The notes under the pieces are model-generated. The model saw only the letters and a program-made list of their open reading frames with translations. It searched no databases and was not told the DNA's origin. DNA of 64,000 nucleotides from an uncultured bacterium (GTDB lineage: Bacteria; Cyanobacteriota; Vampirovibrionia; Gastranaerophilales; Gastranaerophilaceae), in contig CASDRS010000002.1 in assembly GCA_949283255.1 (NCBI GenBank), positions 320 to 64,319 of the forward strand, in the 5' to 3' direction. A program made the translations under genes and the position numbers. Below, in pieces: positions 17,186 to 26,730 of the stretch (position 1 is its first letter; the number at the start of each line of letters is the position of its first letter).

Positions 17186-17641
17186 ATGCGTTCTGATATT
17201 CAGGATAGAATAAGAGAGATGCTTAGCGAGCCATTTTCTTATAGAGATAATTGGCTTATAAATTCGTGGATATATTTTTGCAAAACTGTGCTAATTGTTA
17301 GGTATTTATTTATGATTGCACCTTTTTACCTAAAAGTATTAATTGGGGTTCCACTGTGCTTTTTTGATCAAAAGGTTTTTATCACATACATATTGTTTAT
17401 TATCTGGGCAATGTATCTGGATAAACAGTATCGATATGATTATAAAGAATCTACTTTTACCATAAGAAGATATTTTAAGGTATATTTATTCAAGAATGTA
17501 TTATTTATAGCGGCAGCTTTGTTTATGTATGAGTATTATTTTCATCCGTACGGTTGGATATGCTCTATTTATTCAATCCCTATGCTGTTAGTTGCGGTTG
17601 GTTATGTCTTGCCTATTTTTGACAAGAGAATTTATAAATAA
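17186..17641 (+). CDS. Hypothetical membrane protein, 151 aa
   Basis: After a polar N-terminus (MRSDIQDRIREMLSEPFSY) there are about four hydrophobic segments, near residues 40-60, 65-80, 105-120 and 128-145, so it is an inner-membrane protein. No conserved motif recognised. It follows serS by 14 bases with AAGAGG as ribosome site, and precedes another membrane protein by 13 bases. Confidence 0.75.
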   Translation: MRSDIQDRIREMLSEPFSYRDNWLINSWIYFCKTVLIVRYLFMIAPFYLKVLIGVPLCFFDQKVFITYILFIIWAMYLDKQYRYDYKESTFTIRRYFKVYLFKNVLFIAAALFMYEYYFHPYGWICSIYSIPMLLVAVGYVLPIFDKRIYK

Positions 17642-17654
17642 AAGAAGGTTTGTA

Positions 17655-18107
17655 ATGGATATAGAATATTTTGATAAAGAAGAATTAACAGACAAAATTT
17701 TGGTATATACCCCGCTATTTCTTGGAGTTGTACTATTTTGCCTGCTGGGTGTTTTTGGATATTTTTACGGGCATAAAACATTAAATATAGCATCAGGCAG
17801 TTTTTTGTTACTGCTCGGTGGTGTTTGTTTTGCAATTTTAAAGTCTAAATATTCAAAAACACAGAATGTGACAGTGAACATTAGAGATTTATATTTTTGG
17901 ATTAATAACACAAAATACTATTTCAATGATTTGTTGCCTACCTTTGATGTATCTAAAAACGGCAGTACAAAATTAATATACTGGTATAATATAACGCTAT
18001 ATTTTAAAAACGGAGCACAAACCTCATTGTGCCTACCGCAGAGCACAGCATACTCATTTATAAATAAGTATTTGTCGGTTTACTCAAAGCCGACATATAA
18101 ACAGTAG
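17655..18107 (+). CDS. Hypothetical membrane protein, 150 aa
   Basis: MDIEYFDKEELTDKILVY leads into two membrane helices (LFLGVVLFCLLGVFGYFYG and a second one ending LLLLGGVCFAIL), then a soluble beta-rich domain. The arrangement resembles small bacterial PH-like or DUF304-like membrane proteins, but I cannot assign a family. The ATG at 17655 has AGAAGG upstream and is preferred over an in-frame start at 17592 that would overlap the preceding gene. Confidence 0.75.
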   Translation: MDIEYFDKEELTDKILVYTPLFLGVVLFCLLGVFGYFYGHKTLNIASGSFLLLLGGVCFAILKSKYSKTQNVTVNIRDLYFWINNTKYYFNDLLPTFDVSKNGSTKLIYWYNITLYFKNGAQTSLCLPQSTAYSFINKYLSVYSKPTYKQ

Positions 18108-18193
18108 GCTGCTTGGTGGAAAATTAGAGTATATAAACTTTAAAAACCTCAAGTGCTGTGTTATAATATAAATACAGGTAATGAGGAGTAAGA

Positions 18194-20479
18194 ATGTACG
18201 AATTCCCGTTTGAGCTGGATGAATTTCAAAAAGAGGCATGTGAATATATATCAGAAGGCAAAAGTGTCGTAGTGTGCGCTCCTACAGGCGCAGGAAAGAC
18301 TGTAATCGCAGAACATGCTATCAATCAAGCAATAAAAAACGGGGTTAGAATATTTTATACCACTCCGCTAAAGGCTCTTTCGAACCAAAAGTATAATGAT
18401 TTTTCAGAAAAATTCGGACACGATAATGTAGGGCTTTTAACTGGTGATACTTCAATAAATCGAGATGCTCAGATTGTTGTTATGACAACTGAAGTATTCA
18501 GAAATATGCTTTATGGTACAAATTTTGGTGCTGTTGCTGATAATTTGAAGGATGTAAGATATGTTGTTTTGGATGAAGTTCACTATATGAATGATGAGCA
18601 GCGCGGTACCGTTTGGGAAGAGAGCATAATTTACTGCCCTACTAATATTCAAATAATTGCGCTTTCTGCGACGGTTGCAAACGCTGATGAGCTTACTGCA
18701 TGGATAAACACTGTTCATTCGGAGACAAAGCTGGTTAATACGGATTTTAGACCTGTCCCGCTTAAGTTCTTTTACTTTGACAGCTCTCAGCCAGACAGAA
18801 TTCTCCCGCTGTTTACACCGACAGGTCAGTTAAATAAAAAAATTAAACCTGAGAAAAAAGTTTGGGGACCAAAGCGCAAAAAACAAAAATTTTATGCAAG
18901 AGATGTAGTAAGGAATTTAGCAAAAGCTGATATGTTGCCTGCTATATATTTTACGTTTTCACGCAAAAAGTGTGATGAGCAAATGGAAAAATGTGCTGAT
19001 TTGGAGTTAGTAACAAGAGCTGAGCAAGCCAAAATCAGGCAGTTTGTTGATAGTTATATTGCAGAAAATCCTCACTTATACAACAATAAGCATATTGAAT
19101 ATTTGTTGCAAGGAGTTGCATCCCATCATGCAGGCTTACTTCCGGCTTGGAAAAGTCTTGTTGAAAAGCTTTTTCAACAAGGATTGATAAAAGTTGTATT
19201 TGCAACAGAAACACTTGCCGCAGGAATAAACATGCCTGCTAGATCGACTGTTATAAGTTCAACAAGCAAAAGAACTGATTCAGGTCATAGAATGCTTACA
19301 GCCAGTGAATTTTTACAAATGTCAGGTCGTGCCGGCAGACGAGGAATGGATGAGGTAGGCTATGTAACAATTGTTGGTACTATGTTCCAGACTCCTGAAG
19401 AAGTAGCAGAGCTTGTTTTAAGTGATGCAAATCCTTTAGAGAGCCGCTTTTCACCGAGTTATTCAATGGTATTGAACCTGCTTCAAAGATTTTCGCTTGA
19501 TGAGGCAAAGGAGCTTATTTTAAAAAGCTTCGGGTATTTTTCTTCCGGATCAAGGCTAAAACCTTTACTTGCACTTCAGGGCAGTTATGATGCAGAACTT
19601 AAGGAAAGAGACTTTGTTTGTCCGTTTAAGCATTCGGATGAGGATCTTGCAAAGTACGACAGTTTGCGTCATCTATACGTCCAGAACCGACAAACTTACA
19701 AAAAAATATGTAAGCAAGAACGTTCAAAAAATCGACCTTTATCGCAGGAAGCTGTTGATTTCGGGAAAAAGACCAAAGGTATGCTTAATGAATTGCACAA
19801 GTATAAGTGTGATACCTGCAAGCTTTATAAGAAACACTCTAAAAATGTAGAAGTTGTTGAGAGAATATTAGCAAGAAAGAAGAAGCTTGAAAAAGAAATT
19901 GACAGACAAAGAGATATATTCTGGAATAAATTTTTGGCCCATAAGGCAGTTTTGGAGGAGTATGGGTATATAGTAGACAATTTCCCTACAGAAAAAGGTG
20001 TTATGACTTCAAAAATCCGCTCGGAAAATGAACTGTTTATTGCGGAGATTATTAACTCTCACATATTGGAAAATTTAACTCCGGCTCAGCTTGCAGGAGT
20101 AATCTGTGCTATAACAACTGAGGACTTGAGGGTTGATATACCATATATACCTTTTTCTGAGCCTGTTCGAAAGACATTAAATCTCATAAGAAATATAAGA
20201 AGAAAGCTCGAAAAAGTACAAAATGCACATTTAGTAGAAGCTCCTTGCTACATAAATCCATACTTCTCGTCATTGATAGAGCTTTGGGTTGAAGGTTCTG
20301 AGTGGGAAAGCATATCGGAACAAGTCGAGATGGGTGAAGGTGATATTGTCAGAGCTTTCAAGCGCGTTGTTGATGTTTTAAGACAATTTACAACTATATC
20401 AGATATTCCGGAAGCTTTAGTCTTTACGGCGCGTGAAGCAATTGAGAAAATTCAGCGTGAGCCTGTTGATATAGATTAG
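18194..20479 (+). CDS. Ski2-like DEAD/DEAH-box RNA helicase with DSHCT domain
   Basis: 761 residues. The helicase core shows motif I APTGAGKTVIAEH, Ia YTTPLKALSNQKY, II LDEVHYM, III LSATV, IV/V FATETLAAGINMPARS and VI QMSGRAGRRGMDEVGY. The C-terminal 180 residues (from about NELFIAEIINSH) fit the DSHCT domain of Ski2/Mtr4 helicases, including VEGSEWESI and GDIVRAFKRVVDVLRQ. Such helicases act on RNA in decay or processing and are characteristic of cyanobacteria and a few other bacterial lineages. GAGGAG precedes ATG. A glycosyltransferase follows 8 bases later. Confidence 0.92.
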   Translation: MYEFPFELDEFQKEACEYISEGKSVVVCAPTGAGKTVIAEHAINQAIKNGVRIFYTTPLKALSNQKYNDFSEKFGHDNVGLLTGDTSINRDAQIVVMTTEVFRNMLYGTNFGAVADNLKDVRYVVLDEVHYMNDEQRGTVWEESIIYCPTNIQIIALSATVANADELTAWINTVHSETKLVNTDFRPVPLKFFYFDSSQPDRILPLFTPTGQLNKKIKPEKKVWGPKRKKQKFYARDVVRNLAKADMLPAIYFTFSRKKCDEQMEKCADLELVTRAEQAKIRQFVDSYIAENPHLYNNKHIEYLLQGVASHHAGLLPAWKSLVEKLFQQGLIKVVFATETLAAGINMPARSTVISSTSKRTDSGHRMLTASEFLQMSGRAGRRGMDEVGYVTIVGTMFQTPEEVAELVLSDANPLESRFSPSYSMVLNLLQRFSLDEAKELILKSFGYFSSGSRLKPLLALQGSYDAELKERDFVCPFKHSDEDLAKYDSLRHLYVQNRQTYKKICKQERSKNRPLSQEAVDFGKKTKGMLNELHKYKCDTCKLYKKHSKNVEVVERILARKKKLEKEIDRQRDIFWNKFLAHKAVLEEYGYIVDNFPTEKGVMTSKIRSENELFIAEIINSHILENLTPAQLAGVICAITTEDLRVDIPYIPFSEPVRKTLNLIRNIRRKLEKVQNAHLVEAPCYINPYFSSLIELWVEGSEWESISEQVEMGEGDIVRAFKRVVDVLRQFTTISDIPEALVFTAREAIEKIQREPVDID

Positions 20480-20487
20480 AGGTATTT

Positions 20488-21465
20488 ATGAAGAGACCAT
20501 TGAGCAAGATTGGTGTATTTTTAAGATATTTCCCTAAACTCTTTTTAAAAAGTGGTACCTATCGTATAAAGTTAAAAAAATACTTGGGTTACAAGAAATA
20601 TAAAAAACTAAAACTTGCTATGACTCTTTTGGTAAAAGATGAAGAAAATTTAATTGAGCAAAATATTCGTTTCCACAGAGCAATGGGAGTTGATGTATTT
20701 ATCGTTACCTTGCATAATTCTACTGATAATACGCTAGATATTATAAATAAATTAAAGGCAGAGGGTCTCCCGATTGTTACCGTTATCGCAAATGAAAAAG
20801 GTTACCTTCAGGCCAAGCGTGTTGATAAAATGATTAAAACAGCTAAAAAAGTTTATAAAGCTGATTGGGTAATAAATGCTGATGCAGATGAATTTTATTA
20901 TTCAAAAGATTTGAATTTAAAAAAGAGTATTGCAAAATATGATATTGCTAATGTAATCAGGTTAGAGTCAACCTTTTCGTTTCCTGCTGGTAACGGAAAC
21001 AGGCTTCTTTCGCCATATTTTATAACAAATTCTATACCAGACTTTTGGTATAAACTTTATCCTAATCTTCCAAAAGATGGACGATATACTGGAGTTAACA
21101 GTTGCCCCAAAGTGATACATAAAACAAAAAGTTATATTAGAATCCATGTCGGAAACCATGATGTGTCAATGAGATTTAAAAAGATCCTGCCGGCTTCTGA
21201 CATAATATTGTTTCATTTTAGTGACGGAAATTATAACGATTATGAGGCAAAGGTAAAACGTTATATGAATACTTTTATTCAAGCTGACGGTGTTGCTGGA
21301 GGCCATGTGAAGTTTATGATTGATTTATATAATAAAGGAAAGTTGAAAGAATTTTATGATAAACAATTTTCCTCTGAGATATTAGAAAAGCTTTTAGATA
21401 TTGGTTGTGTGACCAAAAATTATCTGCTCATAAATTACTTAAAATATAAAGATATATTAAGATAA
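20488..21465 (+). CDS. Glycosyltransferase (GT2/GT92-like)
   Basis: 325 residues. Core features are LAMTLLVKDEENLIEQNIRF, then HNSTDNTLDI for nucleotide-sugar binding and NADADEFYY as the DxD metal motif. This is the Glyco_tranf_2_4 type that adds sugars to envelope glycans; the acceptor is unknown. There is no membrane segment, and the basic N-terminus may bind the membrane surface. It follows the helicase by 8 bases with AGAGG as ribosome site. Confidence 0.85.
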   Translation: MKRPLSKIGVFLRYFPKLFLKSGTYRIKLKKYLGYKKYKKLKLAMTLLVKDEENLIEQNIRFHRAMGVDVFIVTLHNSTDNTLDIINKLKAEGLPIVTVIANEKGYLQAKRVDKMIKTAKKVYKADWVINADADEFYYSKDLNLKKSIAKYDIANVIRLESTFSFPAGNGNRLLSPYFITNSIPDFWYKLYPNLPKDGRYTGVNSCPKVIHKTKSYIRIHVGNHDVSMRFKKILPASDIILFHFSDGNYNDYEAKVKRYMNTFIQADGVAGGHVKFMIDLYNKGKLKEFYDKQFSSEILEKLLDIGCVTKNYLLINYLKYKDILR

Positions 21466-21657
21466 AGTGTTAAAAATACCTTATTTAGTTTTGTAAAAGC
21501 CTTATGGGGTGTACACTTGAAGTATTTGTAAATTTATGTTACAATAGTAGTAGGAAGATCCTGAAAGATAAATTTACAGGTTTCCGATGAGTGTTATTCC
21601 CCACCCCACTCTAAAATAAAAAAGGTATCCGGTTACTTAAAAGAAACAGGTGACGCC
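21466..21657 (+). promoter_or_regulatory. Long leader before the glycosidase gene
   Basis: About 190 bases without a gene. A TGTTACAAT-like -10 lies near 21537-21545. The presumed transcript then holds CCTG...CAGG arms, GC-rich blocks (CCCCACCCCACTC around 21600) and GGTATCCGGTTAC, unusual in this AT-rich genome. A cis-regulatory RNA is possible. I compared it from memory with c-di-GMP, c-di-AMP and cobalamin riboswitches and saw no match. Confidence 0.3.
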
Positions 21658-22926
21658 ATGGATACTCTTAATTACTGTGCAGGAAACACATCAAAAACTT
21701 CGACGTTGGTTATTAATTTTGCGGCGATGGGGGCGATGATTTTATTTTTGCATTTTGCATTTAATCTGCCCCTGTTCGCCGATGATATGAAGCTTGCGCA
21801 TACAGCTTCACCGACAATAAATATAGATACAGGTCAAGTATATAAAAAGCTTATTAACGAGATTAGTCCCGAGGAGCGTGCCAAAAACTTTGATGAAAAG
21901 ATTCGGAAAAAATATCCGAACTCCGGAATAAGGACTATAACCAGCGGGGTAAAGCACGTTAAAATGACAAGATACTATGACGGCAAGCCTGTAAGAATAA
22001 ATCTTGTGGAGATAGATCCTAAACTGGCAACAGAATACGAATTAAAACCTGCTTTATCATCAACAACCTCAAATTTACAAAACAAAAGAACAATAACGAC
22101 AATAGCACAAAACACAAATTCGATTGTAGCAATAAACGGTACATTTTTTAAACCCCAGACGGGTGTTCCACTAGGAACTTTAATGATTGACGGAAAAATG
22201 TACACAGGCCCGATTTACGATAGGGTATCTATGGGCATATTTGAAAACGGTTATGCAATGGCAAGAGTTCAGTTAAAAGCTAGTATAAGTGCCGGCAAAA
22301 CTAATGTAAAAATTAACAACATAAACCAGCCAAGAATGCTTTCAACGCACGTAATAGCGTATACAAGAGCTTGGGGAGCAACAGCGCCTGCAACTCCAAA
22401 ATATGGTATTCAAATAGCAGTAAAAGACAATAAAGTAATCACAAGTTCAACTTCAAGATTAGCAATACCTGATGGCGGATATGTTTTAGTTGGTCCTTCA
22501 AGTCTTTTAAAGCAATTTACGACAAAGAATAAAGTAGAAATAGATATAGGTACAAATCCTAACTGGGAAAATGTCAAGCACATTGTAAGCGGTGGTCCGT
22601 ATTTAGTTAAAAATTCAGAAGTCTTTGTTGATATGACCGCACAAAAATTAGGTGCAATTGGAGGAAAAAATCCGCGCAGTGCAATCGGTTATACTGCCGA
22701 TGGCGACATGATACTTGTTGCAGTAGACGGAAGGGAAGGAAGCTCAGTTGGTATGACTCTGATGCAGCTTGCAAACTTTATGAAAGCCGCAGGCTGTGTC
22801 AATGCTATGAATTTGGACGGTGGAGGTTCGACCGTAATGTATGTTAACGGACAGGTTGTAAATAATCCTGCATTTAAAGGCGGTATCGCAATCTCCAACG
22901 CCCTCGTTTTATCAAAAAAGAGTTAG
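21658..22926 (+). CDS. Phosphodiester glycosidase (NAGPA-domain) family protein
   Basis: 422 residues. Residues 18-40 form a signal anchor (VINFAAMGAMILFLHFAF). The C-terminal 250 residues have the phosphodiester-glycosidase signatures: AINGTFFKPQTGVPLGTLMI, VSGGPYLVKNSEVF, NPRSAIGYTADGDMILVAVDGR, and MNLDGGGSTVMYVNGQVVN. The family removes alpha-N-acetylglucosamine or similar phosphodiester-linked sugars and is often tied to exopolysaccharide or wall glycans. It acts outside the inner membrane. AGGTGA precedes ATG. Confidence 0.9.
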   Translation: MDTLNYCAGNTSKTSTLVINFAAMGAMILFLHFAFNLPLFADDMKLAHTASPTINIDTGQVYKKLINEISPEERAKNFDEKIRKKYPNSGIRTITSGVKHVKMTRYYDGKPVRINLVEIDPKLATEYELKPALSSTTSNLQNKRTITTIAQNTNSIVAINGTFFKPQTGVPLGTLMIDGKMYTGPIYDRVSMGIFENGYAMARVQLKASISAGKTNVKINNINQPRMLSTHVIAYTRAWGATAPATPKYGIQIAVKDNKVITSSTSRLAIPDGGYVLVGPSSLLKQFTTKNKVEIDIGTNPNWENVKHIVSGGPYLVKNSEVFVDMTAQKLGAIGGKNPRSAIGYTADGDMILVAVDGREGSSVGMTLMQLANFMKAAGCVNAMNLDGGGSTVMYVNGQVVNNPAFKGGIAISNALVLSKKS

Positions 22927-23037
22927 CCAATACATTATATATATGATATGGATGAGATAATATTATATGATTAGCTGATGTAAAATTACATTATTTTGCA
23001 ATAATAAAAATGTGCCTGAGGGCGTTATATTTTATAG

Positions 23038-23226
23038 GTGGTTGTAGTTAGAATGAATTTACATGAGCAATGTCTTTTAAGATATCTTAAAAATCCTGAT
23101 GAATTATCATATTCGACAGAAATACTTAAATTAAACAATTTTATTTTGGAAAAGCGTTTCATTGTGAAAAATTTTGTTGCCAAATCTTCCGGTATCCATT
23201 ATACTGATAATGTAGATTTGGTTTAG
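23038..23226 (+). CDS. Small hypothetical protein, up to 62 aa
   Basis: The frame ends 4 bases before the diguanylate cyclase start, which suggests a coupled operon. GTG 23038 is preceded by TATATT and six bases, like other leaderless genes here; ATG 23053 would give 57 residues. Residues KRFIVKNFVAKSSGIHYTD are near the C-terminus. No domain recognised and no membrane segment. Confidence 0.45.
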   Translation: MVVVRMNLHEQCLLRYLKNPDELSYSTEILKLNNFILEKRFIVKNFVAKSSGIHYTDNVDLV

Positions 23227-23230
23227 GTGT

Positions 23231-25003
23231 ATGTTAAGAAAGATTTTATATACAGTTTGGTTATTTTTGTTTTTCTTGATGATTTTTGTAAGTGTCAAGA
23301 ATACCAATTTTAACAACTTTATCTCAATGATTGAAAACAGAACTTTTGACTTACGTCAAAATGTTATGATAAAAGAGCACAATAAGTCAGTAAATTCAGA
23401 TATTGTGATTATTGCTATCGATGACGCTACTTATGAGTATATTCTCGATAAATATGGTGAATGGCCGCTTCCAAGGGATGTTTATGCCAAACTTGTTGAT
23501 TACATAGAGATGCAGCACCCAAAAAGTATTGCATTTGATTTAATGTTTGTAAAATCAATGAAAAGCAATGCCAAGGCTGACCAGATGCTCATTGATATGA
23601 TGAAAAAATATGATAATGTTTTTGTATCAATGAATTTGGATGACCAATCTCCTGATTTAAGAACTCCGCCTGTATTGCCTGAGGATTTAAGTATTGGACT
23701 TGAAAACAAGTCAGCAAATGTTAGTTTTGACTTACAGACTTACACAAACTGCAGAAAAATACTTGACGGGATTTTAAACTATTCCTCAAATATCGGGATG
23801 ATAAACGTTACCAGAGCTGATGATGGCATATTGAGAAAAATGCCTGTATTAGTGAAGTATCAGGACAAATATTATCCGCAGCTAGGTTTAAAAGTTGGTA
23901 TGGATTATCTGAATATTAAGCCAAAGAAACTTGTAATAGATGCTCATTCAAACTTAATTTTGGGTGATAGAAAGATATATCTTGATAAGGACGGAAGTGC
24001 TATCTTAAACTGGTATGGCCCTCATGAGACATATGAATATATACCGATGTACAAAGTTATTCAAATCTTAAACGGAAAGCACCCTGATATTGGGCTTGAT
24101 TTCAATAACAAAATTGTGTATTTTGGTACAACTGCGTCAAGCTTGTTTGATATAAAAACAGTTCCTTCTTCCAAAATATATCCTGGAGTTGAAATTCAGG
24201 CAACTTATGTAAACAACATAATAGATAATAACTTTATAAGACGTTTGGACAGGTCTTTTACAATATTTTTTGGCGTATTACTTGCCATTATCACAATATG
24301 CATTGTTATGAATGAGTCATCTGCTTTTGTAGGTTCTTTAGCTGCATTTTCAGTGTATTTACTTTATGTTTTTGGTACGTATTATGCAATGAAATATTTT
24401 AATTTGTGGATTGATATTATCTATCCGCTTTTGCTTGCGATTATTACATTTATTTCTGCTTATATAGTCAAATATTTAATCAAATCACGAGATTTTGAAC
24501 AGCAATATATGCTTGCAACAACTGACGGTTTGACAGATTTATACAATCATAGATACTTCCAGGAACAAATGAGAATGATGGTAGATGCCTCTAAGCGTTA
24601 TGAAACATCGTTTTCACTCATTATCTTAGATATAGACTTTTTCAAAAAATTCAATGATACATTCGGTCACCAAGCAGGGGACGCGGTCTTAAGACAGGTT
24701 GCGCAAACTTTAAAGAAAAATATAAGATCTACTGATATCGCTTGTCGTTACGGTGGTGAAGAGATGAGCATAATCTTGCCAAAAACAGACCACGAGGTAG
24801 CTTTGTTTACTGCAAATAAGATCTGTGCAAGAGTATCTTCAAAGGATTTTAGACTTCCAAACGGTCGAGAAACTTCTGTAACAATAAGCTTGGGGGTTTC
24901 CACATTCCCTGTAGACGGTCAAACTGCAGAAGAATTAATTGAGGCTGCGGATAAGCGATTATATAACGCAAAAAATAATGGAAGAAACCAAGTAGGCGAG
25001 TAA
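23231..25003 (+). CDS. CHASE2-domain diguanylate cyclase
   Basis: 590 residues. An N-terminal membrane anchor (ILYTVWLFLFFLMIFVSV) is followed by an extracytoplasmic CHASE2 sensor with DIVIIAIDDATYEYI and KSIAFDLMFVKS. Three membrane helices lie near residues 345-425, then a GGDEF domain (TTDGLTDLYNHRYFQEQM, LDIDFFKKFNDTFGHQAGD). The active-site loop is GGEEM instead of GGDEF or GGEEF; the inhibitory site RSTD stands at the usual five residues before it. It presumably makes c-di-GMP in response to an envelope signal. The effect of methionine for phenylalanine is unknown. Confidence 0.93.
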   Translation: MLRKILYTVWLFLFFLMIFVSVKNTNFNNFISMIENRTFDLRQNVMIKEHNKSVNSDIVIIAIDDATYEYILDKYGEWPLPRDVYAKLVDYIEMQHPKSIAFDLMFVKSMKSNAKADQMLIDMMKKYDNVFVSMNLDDQSPDLRTPPVLPEDLSIGLENKSANVSFDLQTYTNCRKILDGILNYSSNIGMINVTRADDGILRKMPVLVKYQDKYYPQLGLKVGMDYLNIKPKKLVIDAHSNLILGDRKIYLDKDGSAILNWYGPHETYEYIPMYKVIQILNGKHPDIGLDFNNKIVYFGTTASSLFDIKTVPSSKIYPGVEIQATYVNNIIDNNFIRRLDRSFTIFFGVLLAIITICIVMNESSAFVGSLAAFSVYLLYVFGTYYAMKYFNLWIDIIYPLLLAIITFISAYIVKYLIKSRDFEQQYMLATTDGLTDLYNHRYFQEQMRMMVDASKRYETSFSLIILDIDFFKKFNDTFGHQAGDAVLRQVAQTLKKNIRSTDIACRYGGEEMSIILPKTDHEVALFTANKICARVSSKDFRLPNGRETSVTISLGVSTFPVDGQTAEELIEAADKRLYNAKNNGRNQVGE

Positions 25004-25009
25004 AATTAA

Positions 25010-25044
25010 TTTTACAAAAAAATATTATAATATTTTTTGTAAAA
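25010..25044 (+). terminator. AT-only hairpin behind the cyclase gene
   Basis: TTTTACAAAAAAATATT (from 25010) pairs with AATATTTTTTGTAAAA (to 25044) with one bulged base. It stands just after the stop codon, but it is almost pure A/T and lacks a classical T tail, so termination is uncertain. Confidence 0.4.
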
Positions 25045-25142
25045 ATATGTTAAGTTATATTACAAGAACCCCATGAAAAAGCAATTTTAGAGTATATATA
25101 ACGTTTATATATTTAAGAGTAAAAAACACGAAGGATACTTAC

Positions 25143-25652
25143 ATGGGTTTCTTAACCTCAACATTTATGAAATCATATGCTATAAGGATGAAGCTTCAGG
25201 CCCAACGCACCCTGATGTCTATCAACCTGGAAGCAGGTCGTGTCCAACGACAGATGAGGAGCCTTCAACGCCAAATTAAGTCCCAACAAGGATTTCAAAA
25301 TATGATGATGCAGAATGAAATGTCTGGAGCATTATATGGGGTAAATGGGCAAGGAGGCTTGTATGCGCAAATGCAGGCCGCTCAGTCCAGTGGTGATACA
25401 CAGACGGCGAATAGTATCTTTTCGAAAATACAACAATATCAAAACCGATATACAATGCAACGTGAAATGAATTCAAACTACTGGGATGACTGGATGGAAG
25501 CCCAGCTTGAGCCATTGAAGGATAGAGAAGAAACATTACAGATAGAAAAGACACAGGCAGAAAATGAGCTTGCTCTATGGACTGAAACTGAAAAATCTTA
25601 CTCACAACAAGCAAAAGATGATATCAAGTCTGTAGTACCTGATGTAAGTTAG
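25143..25652 (+). CDS. Coiled-coil hypothetical protein, 169 aa
   Basis: An amphipathic, glutamine- and methionine-rich protein with two long helices (residues 10-60, and about 125-160 with PLKDREETLQIEKTQAENEL) joined by a glycine-rich loop (LYGVNGQGGLYAQMQAAQ). No signal peptide. The shape recalls export substrates or filament-type proteins with helical hairpins, but no family is recognised. GAAGGA precedes ATG. Its codon use is richer in GC than its neighbours, which may indicate high expression. Confidence 0.75.
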   Translation: MGFLTSTFMKSYAIRMKLQAQRTLMSINLEAGRVQRQMRSLQRQIKSQQGFQNMMMQNEMSGALYGVNGQGGLYAQMQAAQSSGDTQTANSIFSKIQQYQNRYTMQREMNSNYWDDWMEAQLEPLKDREETLQIEKTQAENELALWTETEKSYSQQAKDDIKSVVPDVS

Positions 25653-25728
25653 TTAAAATTCTTTAATTAGTTGTTAAATAATATATTTGTGCTACAATTT
25701 ATTTAAAAGAAAGAGGTTGATAGTACAA

Positions 25729-26676
25729 ATGAAAGTCAGCGTGAAAGTTCCGGCGACTACAGCCAATCTAGGTCCCGGTTTTGATTGTTTAGGGCTTGCA
25801 CTACCGTTATATAATACAATAACAATTGAAGAAACAGTGTTGCCCGGCACGGGTGTTGAGATAAACGTTATAGTTAATGAGAACGTTACTGATGAATTTT
25901 CTCTAGAGCACGTTCCGATGGATGAGAACAGCATTATTTATAAGGCTGTTGAATTATTATATAACTCAATCGGCCAGACTCCGAGTGAGCTAAGAATTAC
26001 AATTCATTCTGAAATACCTATCGCAAGAGGGCTCGGAAGCAGTGCGTCAGTTATTGTAGGCGGTTTGATTGCAGCTAATGAACTTTTAGGGCGTCCTGCA
26101 GATGAAGCAGCACTTCTTTCTATTGCTACAGAAGTTGAAGGCCATCCTGATAATGTTACACCAGCTATTGTTGGCGGCTTAACTTTGGCTTCCAGTGAAG
26201 AGGATGGCAGTATTGTTTATAGAAAATTAAATTGGCCACAAGAGTGGATGCTTACTCTTTGTGTTCCTGAATATGAGCTTCCGACTGAAATTTCCCGTTC
26301 TGTATTACCGAAGGAAGTTCCTTTGGAAGATGCAATTTTTAACGCTCAACGTATGGGTATGTTTGTTGAAGCTGTTAATACTCATGATGCTGAATTAATG
26401 AAATTGGCGCTTAAAGACAAGTTACACCAGCCTTATAGGATGAAATTGGTTCCTGGTCTTGAAAAGATTATGGAAAACTTAAAACACGAAGATAACGTTC
26501 TCGGTTGTGTTTTAAGTGGTGCAGGGCCTGCTATATTGATAGTTTCACTAAAGAACAACATTGACAGAATGAGATCTATTGTTAAAGAAACTTGGGATGA
26601 TTTGAATATTAAGGCTCAAATGTACACCTTCCCTGTCGAAACACAGGGCGCACACGTAGTTTCGCATTCTGACTAA
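25729..26676 (+). CDS. thrB: Homoserine kinase
   Basis: A GHMP kinase of 315 residues, normal length. It opens VKVPATTANLGPGFDCLGLA, has the ATP-binding loop PIARGLGSSASVIVGG, the substrate region VEGHPDNVTPAIVGGL, and the C-terminal GCVLSGAGPAIL. It phosphorylates homoserine in threonine synthesis. ATG 25729 is chosen because the protein then starts like its homologues and AGAGG lies upstream. Neither thrA nor thrC is in the window. Confidence 0.95.
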   Translation: MKVSVKVPATTANLGPGFDCLGLALPLYNTITIEETVLPGTGVEINVIVNENVTDEFSLEHVPMDENSIIYKAVELLYNSIGQTPSELRITIHSEIPIARGLGSSASVIVGGLIAANELLGRPADEAALLSIATEVEGHPDNVTPAIVGGLTLASSEEDGSIVYRKLNWPQEWMLTLCVPEYELPTEISRSVLPKEVPLEDAIFNAQRMGMFVEAVNTHDAELMKLALKDKLHQPYRMKLVPGLEKIMENLKHEDNVLGCVLSGAGPAILIVSLKNNIDRMRSIVKETWDDLNIKAQMYTFPVETQGAHVVSHSD

Positions 26677-26695
26677 TTTAAGAAATGTTTAAAAT

Positions 26696-26724
26696 TTGCC
26701 CAAAATGGGCTTGTATCCTATGAT
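26696..26724 (+). promoter_or_regulatory. Promoter ending 6 nt before a start codon
   Basis: -35 TTGCCC (26696-26701), 17-base spacer, -10 TATGAT (26719-26724), six bases, then ATG at 26731. No Shine-Dalgarno lies between, so a leaderless message is likely. Confidence 0.55.
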
Positions 26725-26730
26725 TGAGCT

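Noticed and set aside
21540-21657. c-di-GMP, c-di-AMP or cobalamin riboswitch
   Set aside because: The conserved core strings of these classes are not present as far as I can recall them.
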